This document shows, piece after piece, positions 1 through 5,534 of a stretch of 8,493 bases of DNA (the first letter of the stretch is position 1; each line of letters begins with the position of its first letter). The position numbers were made by a program, and so were the translations under genes. A model generated the notes under the pieces. That model did no database searches. It was not told the origin of the DNA and was given only the letters and a program-made list of their open reading frames with translations. The stretch spans positions 1 through 8,493 of the forward strand of contig JAGCRI010000167.1 in assembly GCA_017964755.1 (NCBI GenBank). The letters are read 5' to 3'. The DNA is from Bacteroidales bacterium (GTDB lineage Bacteria > Bacteroidota > Bacteroidia > Bacteroidales > WCHB1-69).

Positions 1-2571
1 GGCTATTCCACGTGTGGTTATATAATATTCTGTAGTTTTACAATACTCACCCAACCCGGGACCAACGTATGTGTATGTACTTCCGTCGTAAGTGTAGTCG
101 AAACTTACATCATCAACTGTGTAGCAAACCCAATCCCAACACTCATCATCGAGACAATGGCCATACCAGCATTCATTAATTTGGTCATAATTATAATATG
201 TCCAGACAGTGTCTTTGTAAGTGTAGTTTGAATTATTAGATATAAACGTATTTAATGTTGAATATTCAGATGAACTTGGCAGATGCCAGCCGTTTGGGCA
301 AATACCTTGCACGGTGCTTGGATTGTTTGAAGATGTTGTACCTCTGGTTGCAGCAGGCCAGTTGTATAAATAACCGTACGTTGCCACATTTGAAGAACTG
401 TTGCCAGGGTAATATGCGTATGGGGTGGTGGATGAAGTGCTTGATGATGTTACCGTTATTGGCGTGCCGTCAGCGTATGAAGTTGCTCTCAAATTTTCCC
501 TCATCCAGCATTGTGTGCCGAATCTTATTGTGCTGTATACATTTCCATTTGTATCAGTTACAGTTGCAGGAAAACAGCTGCCGCCATTAACTTCATTAGT
601 TGTTTGGAAAGATATTACTGCACCGTATCCTGTGCCTTGCGAGTTGGTCGCATAAGCCCTGATATAATATGTGGTATTGTTTGTGAGTGTTGTGATGGAT
701 AAAGTATATGCGCCTGTTCCTGCGGAGCTATATGTGAGATAATTATCAGAAATGGTGGGTGCAGTGTTTGATGTGCTCCAGCAGAACCCGCGTGCAGTAA
801 CAGTGGCTCCGCCATAGTCTGTTACGTTGCCTGAAGCAACAGCCATTGTTCCTGCAATGCTTTTCATTGGGTTTGTGATGACTGTTGGAGTTGATAATGG
901 CCTTGTGGTGAAGACCATGGTGTCACTATAACCTACACCTACATTGTTTATTGCATACGCGCGTATTATGTATTTTTTACCGGCTTGCAATCCATCATAA
1001 TAAGAAGTGTATGATGCTGTGCCCGAACCGTCGTATGTGTTGTAGTTGTAGTGTTCGGGTATTGTAGGGTATATTGCGCAGCAAACCCCTTTTTGGTATA
1101 TCGCATTCCCGCCATCAGATATGATGTGCGATTGGGATTCAAAGTTGAAATAATTGACATTGTAAACCGAGTCTAATGCAACAGTTGGTATTCTGGGAGT
1201 TCGGAATGAGATTTCATTGCCGTATGTTGTGCCAAAAGCATTGACCGCGTATGCTCTTATGTAATATGTTGTGTCAGGAACATAGGTATATAATGAACAG
1301 TTGTAAGAACCGATACCACTTCCGTTCGTTACTTTTGTGTCGGCTACGGTAGGAGTTTTATGCAATGCGAAGCAAATGCCGCGAGTAGTTACAGTAGCAT
1401 CTTTTTCGCTTAAAATCTCACCAGTTGCTGTTGTGTATGGAAATGAATTGTTTGAAACAGAACGTGTTACTACGACTGGATATTTCGCTGCCACTTGAAG
1501 CAATGCAAGTTCAGCTTGAAGACTGTCAATGATATGTGTGTATTCAGCATAAGTGGCAGCTTGCATATTGTCGCCTATAACTTGTTTTGTGGAGAAATCG
1601 TAGCGAGACGGAACAAGTATTGTGTCTGTAAAAACTTTTTTGCCTGCTACGGATTGGTTTGTGTTACGTGAATCAAGCAATAACGAGAGGTCTGTTTGGT
1701 CAGGTAGAACAACAGAGCCTCCATCGGTCAGGTATATTGTGTCGCCGATAATACTTAATGCTTGACTTTCGGAAAACGAATGTAGATAATTGGAATCAGC
1801 AAGAATTGAGCGTAAGGTGTCTTTAATATTTGGAGTGTTGGTCAATTTTGTATAATCATCTGCTTGTGTAGGTGGCAATATTACAAAATTACTTCCTGAA
1901 AGGAAAATTGTATCATTATGCAATGTTAAAGTCTGTTTCTCTATTACTTGTGTCAAGTAGTTGGAATCGGCTAAGATTTGCAGTAATGTGTCTGTAATAG
2001 ACGGACGGTGTAGCAAGTTGTTATAATCACCGTTGAATAGTACAGGCTTGTTTTTCAAACTATCATAATCACCATTGAAAAGATTCGGCTTGTTTTTCAA
2101 ACTGTCGTAATCACCGCAAAACAGATGTGGCAGATTTGTGATGTTTTCGTATTCAATATTTTCTGAAGTGACAGAATTGTGTGAGAATTCAGAATAGGGG
2201 AACTTATTGACTTTGTCTGTTGAAGATAACACGTAGTTTGTACCTCCTTTAGGGTCTATTTCTGTCTTTATGTAATACGTGGTATTGCCCCATTGTAAAA
2301 AATCAAAATTCCCTATATGACTGTAGCCGCCGCTTCCAACAATAACTGTCAACACCCCTTTGTCATTGGTTTTGGTATGGTGTTGCTCGGTGTATGAACA
2401 TGGCATTTGTGGATTATCCGGTATTATGGAGATTCGGATTCCTATGAATTCATTACGTATAAGTTGATTCGCACTGTCGCGCATTATTGCCTGAAAGGTG
2501 AATGTGTTTTGGCTGAATAATGCTGTTCCAGATACAACGAGAAAACTGATAATTGAAATTATTCTTTTCAT
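1..2571 (-). CDS. Secreted modular FN3-repeat / Fib_succ_major-domain protein, paralogue 3 of the array (3' end beyond the window)
   Basis: This frame is open from the ATG at 2569-2571 to the left edge, giving 857 codons with no stop. The last roughly 90-105 residues, including the terminal SVRC-type motif, lie outside, judging from the two complete paralogues. Residues 1-20 form a signal peptide (MKRI, hydrophobic core, then S20 before Q21-N22) with no lipobox Cys. Residues 22-135 are a beta-rich N-terminal domain. Three 14-residue LFxGDYxSLxNKP repeats occupy 150-191. Two modules with LADSNYL and GGSVVLP-like signatures fill about 192-290. A GKKVFTDTI segment follows at about 310-318. Three FN3-like modules span about 378-658, with TTYYIRAYA cores and Cys at 400, 497/498 and 597. 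The Fib_succ_major domain starts near 664, with QCWMRENLRA at 687-696 and GICPNGWHLPSS at 756-767. Its insert at 783-836 is rich in Tyr, Asp, Trp and Cys. The ATG lies 32 bp after the upstream stop, implying co-transcription. The role is inferred to be extracellular or surface binding; no catalytic motif is visible. Confidence 0.9.
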   Translation of the reverse strand, partial: MKRIISIISFLVVSGTALFSQNTFTFQAIMRDSANQLIRNEFIGIRISIIPDNPQMPCSYTEQHHTKTNDKGVLTVIVGSGGYSHIGNFDFLQWGNTTYYIKTEIDPKGGTNYVLSSTDKVNKFPYSEFSHNSVTSENIEYENITNLPHLFCGDYDSLKNKPNLFNGDYDSLKNKPVLFNGDYNNLLHRPSITDTLLQILADSNYLTQVIEKQTLTLHNDTIFLSGSNFVILPPTQADDYTKLTNTPNIKDTLRSILADSNYLHSFSESQALSIIGDTIYLTDGGSVVLPDQTDLSLLLDSRNTNQSVAGKKVFTDTILVPSRYDFSTKQVIGDNMQAATYAEYTHIIDSLQAELALLQVAAKYPVVVTRSVSNNSFPYTTATGEILSEKDATVTTRGICFALHKTPTVADTKVTNGSGIGSYNCSLYTYVPDTTYYIRAYAVNAFGTTYGNEISFRTPRIPTVALDSVYNVNYFNFESQSHIISDGGNAIYQKGVCCAIYPTIPEHYNYNTYDGSGTASYTSYYDGLQAGKKYIIRAYAINNVGVGYSDTMVFTTRPLSTPTVITNPMKSIAGTMAVASGNVTDYGGATVTARGFCWSTSNTAPTISDNYLTYSSAGTGAYTLSITTLTNNTTYYIRAYATNSQGTGYGAVISFQTTNEVNGGSCFPATVTDTNGNVYSTIRFGTQCWMRENLRATSYADGTPITVTSSSTSSTTPYAYYPGNSSSNVATYGYLYNWPAATRGTTSSNNPSTVQGICPNGWHLPSSSEYSTLNTFISNNSNYTYKDTVWTYYNYDQINECWYGHCLDDECWDWVCYTVDDVSFDYTYDGSTYTYVGPGLGEYCKTTEYYITTRGIA
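1999..2124 (-). repeat. Three in-frame 42-bp repeats (14-residue LFxGDYxSLxNKP units), paralogue 3
   Basis: There are three consecutive 42-bp units encoding LFCGDYDSLKNKPN, LFNGDYDSLKNKPV and LFNGDYNNLLHRPS. The first two are very similar at DNA level over the SLKNKP part, and the third has drifted. The same block begins at residue 149-150 in all three proteins, so it is an ancestral feature. Comparable 'YxSLxNKP' repeats occur in phage tail-fibre-like and Bacteroidota extracellular proteins. A role as a rigid linker or shaft is inference. Confidence 0.85.
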
Positions 2572-2603
2572 ATATATGTGTTCTTTAATTATTCTATATA
2601 AAA

Positions 2604-5480
2604 TTAGTCTTTTAAACAGCGTACTGAAAATGCGTAGCCTTTGTTAGCAGTGCTTTGGGACATCCCGCTGTATGAAGAGTATGATATGTTCTTGGTGTAG
2701 CATGATGTTGAGTTATAGTTGTTCGTAGTCCAGAAATAAGCATAATATCTGAAATTGCTTGGGGAACTAGAGTATTTGCAACCAGCAGGCATTGCAGAGA
2801 ATCCGCTTGCATTATTGGTGTGATTGGTTTCTATGTGAAGGTAATAGTCTTGGTCTGAATTATAACCGTTCCATACACCGGAGGCTGCGAGAGCACGTAC
2901 CGCATTGTGATATAGTACAGGCCAGCGGGCGCAGCATCCTTGATTCTCCCCAACGTAGTGATAACCCCATTCATCCATCCCGGTGTCAGGATTATAATCA
3001 TAATAGTCCTCATAGTCGAATGAAAGGTCGCTGTATGGAACATAATATGTTGTGTTGTTTAGTGTGTACTGATAGCAATCATAACAATCACCGCTGTTCC
3101 AAAAATAAAATACGATAGTATCAGGGTATGAATAGTAATCTTGTACATAGGCTACCAATTGGTCAAATTCGGCAATGCTTGGCACATGCCATCCGTATGG
3201 ACATGCACCGCGAACCCCACTTGGGTTTGTAGATGATGAAACCCCGCCGGTGGCGGCTGTCCAGTTGTATAAGTACCCGTATTGGGCTACGTTTGAAGAG
3301 TTGCTGTTGGGATAATATGCGTACCGAGTAGAAGTGTATGTCGATGTTCCTGAAGTTACGGTAATAGCATTATTTCCGTTGCAGTAAGTGGAACGGAGGT
3401 TCTCTTTCATCCAGCATTGATTTCCAATCTTTACCGTATTATACAGATTCCCGTTGTCGTCATATACGGTTGCGGATCCGGTACAAGCGGTGCCGTCGAT
3501 TGTAGAGGTTGTTGTGATTGTTAAGTTTGTCCCGTAAGATGTCCCTTTAGCATTGGTGGCATAGGCACGAACATAATAAGTGGTGTTGCTTGACAATCCG
3601 GTTATTAGACCTTCAAAAGAACCAAGGGTCGCGTATGAAACAACATGATTGTTGGCGATTGTCGGGTTTGTGGATGTCCCCCAGCAGAATCCGCTTTCTG
3701 TGATAGTAAGTCCACCGTCTGATGTTATAGTTCCTTGTATTCTGGCTCTGTCGCCCAAAACACCGAGTGCTATGTTTGTAGTGACGGTTGGGGCGGAGGC
3801 GGTGGTCGTTGTAAATGTGATTGTCTCCCCGTAGCCTGTTCCTACATTGTTTGTCGCGTATGCACGAACGCAATATGTTGTACCGTCTGTTAACCCTGTT
3901 ATATATTGTGTGTAGTTGTCATAATATGTTTCGCCAGTTGATAAAAAATTGCTGTCTATAGTGGGAATGCTTGGGTAGATTGACCAACAGATTCCCTTAT
4001 CTGTCAGGTTTAAACGGCCGTAAGAGGTTACAATACTTGCTACTGTCGCTGTTGTGAACGACACGTCAGAGACAGCTGCGGTTTCTACTGTTGGTGTATC
4101 GGGTGTTAATGCTGAAACCTCAATACCATAACTTGTCCCATAACTGTTGGTGGCATACGCCCTGACGTAATATGTAGTGTCGGGTAAAACAGGTGAGACT
4201 GTAGATGTGAATGTGCCAATGCCTTGTCCGTCTGTGGTGAAATTGTCGGCAAGAGTGGGAGTCGGGTGTAGCGCGTAGCATATACCACGTGCTGTTACAT
4301 TTGCGTTGCCCTGCATTGCAACATTGCCGCCGCTTGTCATAGCAGGGAATACGTTTACATTGATTGGAGACGAGTTGACAACTGGCGAGTTGACTTTGGT
4401 TGATAATGGAGACATCGCTCTATTCAAACTGTCTGCAATAAGAAACATGTCGCCGTATGTCATAGCTTGATTTCCACTTCCTTCGGTTTTCCACGTTGTT
4501 TTGTTAAACCTGTTTGATGCTAAAACACTATCCGTGAATTGCTTGGTCCCGTTTATGGTTTGATTGGTGTCTTTGCATTTTACGTATGGTGTCAGGTCAA
4601 TTTCGTGTTTCGGTAGTATGATGTGTCCTCCATCGGTTAAAGATATTGTATCATTTGAAATGCTGAGTGTCTGGTGCTCGGAAACTGTTGTAATGAAATT
4701 GGAATCGGCAAGTACACTGCGGATACTGTCATCTATATTAGGAAGATTGTTTAGTGTTAGGTAGTCACCTGTTCCTGTTGTGACATTTATTGTGATTGTA
4801 TCCCCGCCTGTGATGTATAGTTTGTCACCAAGCAAACCCAACTGCTGTGTTTCGGTGTATGAACGCAAGTAATGGGAATCCCTCAAAACATGGCTGACGG
4901 TGTCATAAATGTTAGGTTTGTTAGTTAGACTGTCATAATTGCCGTCAAATAAGTCAGGTTTGTTTTGCAGGCTGTTGTAATCACCGTCAAATAGGACCGG
5001 CTTGTTTGTCAGACTGTCATAGTCACCGCTGAAAAGATGTGGCGGATTAATAATGTTATTATAATCAATCGTTTTCGCATAGTTGGCATTGTTGGCAAAA
5101 GAAACTACAGGTATGGATTGTATAGGTTGTACGGAAGAAATTGTATAGTTTTCGCCGCCCGTGATGTCGAACTCGATTTTCATGTGTATGTTCTTCCCCC
5201 AGTCTATTGCGCTGAAGTTCCCACTATGGTTATATCCGCCGTCACCGATATTAATCTCCATAAGGCCATAAGACGTCGTTTGCGGCTTTTGCTGTTCAGT
5301 GTAAACTTTGGTTCCTGTTGGGGAGCCTTCTAAAAATGAAATACGTACCCCGATATTTTGGTTTGATACTACATTGGAATTATTGTCATAAATGATAGCC
5401 TGATATGTAAATGTGTTCTGTCCAAAAACTACTGATCCCAAAAGGAATATTGTACAGAATATGGTTTGAATCTTTTTCAT
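2604..5480 (-). CDS. Secreted modular FN3-repeat / Fib_succ_major-domain protein, paralogue 2 of the array
   Basis: This complete 958-residue protein is the middle gene. A signal peptide covers 1-20 (MKKIQ, hydrophobic stretch, G20 before Q21-N22); C9 lies inside it and is not a lipobox. The N-terminal beta-rich domain (22-135) resembles the opening domain of many Bacteroidota secreted proteins. Three 14-residue LFxGxYxSLxNKP repeats sit at 149-190. Two LADSNF/DSHYL plus QxLxI/GGxxxLP modules occupy about 191-290. NGTKQFTDSV is at 310-319, with a short helical stretch near 349-360. Three FN3-like modules lie at about 376-460, 463-559 and 564-657, each with a Cys in the GxCW/GxCY strand and a TTYYVRAYATN-like core. 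The Fib_succ_major-type domain (about 664-958) shows QCWMKENLRS (688-697), GACPYGWHVPS (758-768), NASGFSAMPAG (890-900) and the terminal FSVRCLKD. A Tyr-rich acidic insert occupies 782-843 (16 Tyr in 62 residues). No type IX sorting domain is apparent at the C-terminus, so the mode of surface attachment is unknown. The start lies 54 bp after the upstream stop with no terminator between. Confidence 0.95.
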   Translation of the reverse strand: MKKIQTIFCTIFLLGSVVFGQNTFTYQAIIYDNNSNVVSNQNIGVRISFLEGSPTGTKVYTEQQKPQTTSYGLMEINIGDGGYNHSGNFSAIDWGKNIHMKIEFDITGGENYTISSVQPIQSIPVVSFANNANYAKTIDYNNIINPPHLFSGDYDSLTNKPVLFDGDYNSLQNKPDLFDGNYDSLTNKPNIYDTVSHVLRDSHYLRSYTETQQLGLLGDKLYITGGDTITINVTTGTGDYLTLNNLPNIDDSIRSVLADSNFITTVSEHQTLSISNDTISLTDGGHIILPKHEIDLTPYVKCKDTNQTINGTKQFTDSVLASNRFNKTTWKTEGSGNQAMTYGDMFLIADSLNRAMSPLSTKVNSPVVNSSPINVNVFPAMTSGGNVAMQGNANVTARGICYALHPTPTLADNFTTDGQGIGTFTSTVSPVLPDTTYYVRAYATNSYGTSYGIEVSALTPDTPTVETAAVSDVSFTTATVASIVTSYGRLNLTDKGICWSIYPSIPTIDSNFLSTGETYYDNYTQYITGLTDGTTYCVRAYATNNVGTGYGETITFTTTTASAPTVTTNIALGVLGDRARIQGTITSDGGLTITESGFCWGTSTNPTIANNHVVSYATLGSFEGLITGLSSNTTYYVRAYATNAKGTSYGTNLTITTTSTIDGTACTGSATVYDDNGNLYNTVKIGNQCWMKENLRSTYCNGNNAITVTSGTSTYTSTRYAYYPNSNSSNVAQYGYLYNWTAATGGVSSSTNPSGVRGACPYGWHVPSIAEFDQLVAYVQDYYSYPDTIVFYFWNSGDCYDCYQYTLNNTTYYVPYSDLSFDYEDYYDYNPDTGMDEWGYHYVGENQGCCARWPVLYHNAVRALAASGVWNGYNSDQDYYLHIETNHTNNASGFSAMPAGCKYSSSPSNFRYYAYFWTTNNYNSTSCYTKNISYSSYSGMSQSTANKGYAFSVRCLKD
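4911..5036 (-). repeat. Three in-frame 42-bp repeats (14-residue LFxGxYxSLxNKP units), paralogue 2
   Basis: The units encode LFSGDYDSLTNKPV, LFDGDYNSLQNKPD and LFDGNYDSLTNKPN. All three keep the Gly, Tyr, Ser-Leu and Asn-Lys-Pro positions, making this the best-preserved set of the three genes. The units differ at many silent sites, so they are older duplications than the exact pair in paralogue 1. Confidence 0.85.
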
Positions 5481-5534
5481 ATTATTTTATTGTTGTTATG
5501 TTATTCGTTAAAATTTGTAAATCGTTATAGGGTG

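Noticed and set aside
255..702. Plus-strand and other-frame open frames in this region (up to 111 codons)
   Set aside because: They lie opposite a continuous 857-codon minus-strand frame with clear family motifs. Their translations have no recognisable domain and low-complexity composition.
2792..3118. Plus-strand frame of 108 codons opposite paralogue 2
   Set aside because: It is antisense to the conserved Fib_succ_major coding region. Its length is explained by the codon bias of the Tyr-rich insert on the other strand.
4611..5036. Prophage tail-fibre gene cluster
   Set aside because: The N-terminal repeats look fibre-like, but each protein has a signal peptide and FN3-like/Fib_succ_major domains, and no phage structural, lysis or packaging gene is present.
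5481..5534. Terminator or promoter between paralogues 1 and 2
   Set aside because: No hairpin with a T-tract and no TAnnTTTG element with a paired upstream box was found in the 54-bp spacer, so operon continuation is the simpler reading.
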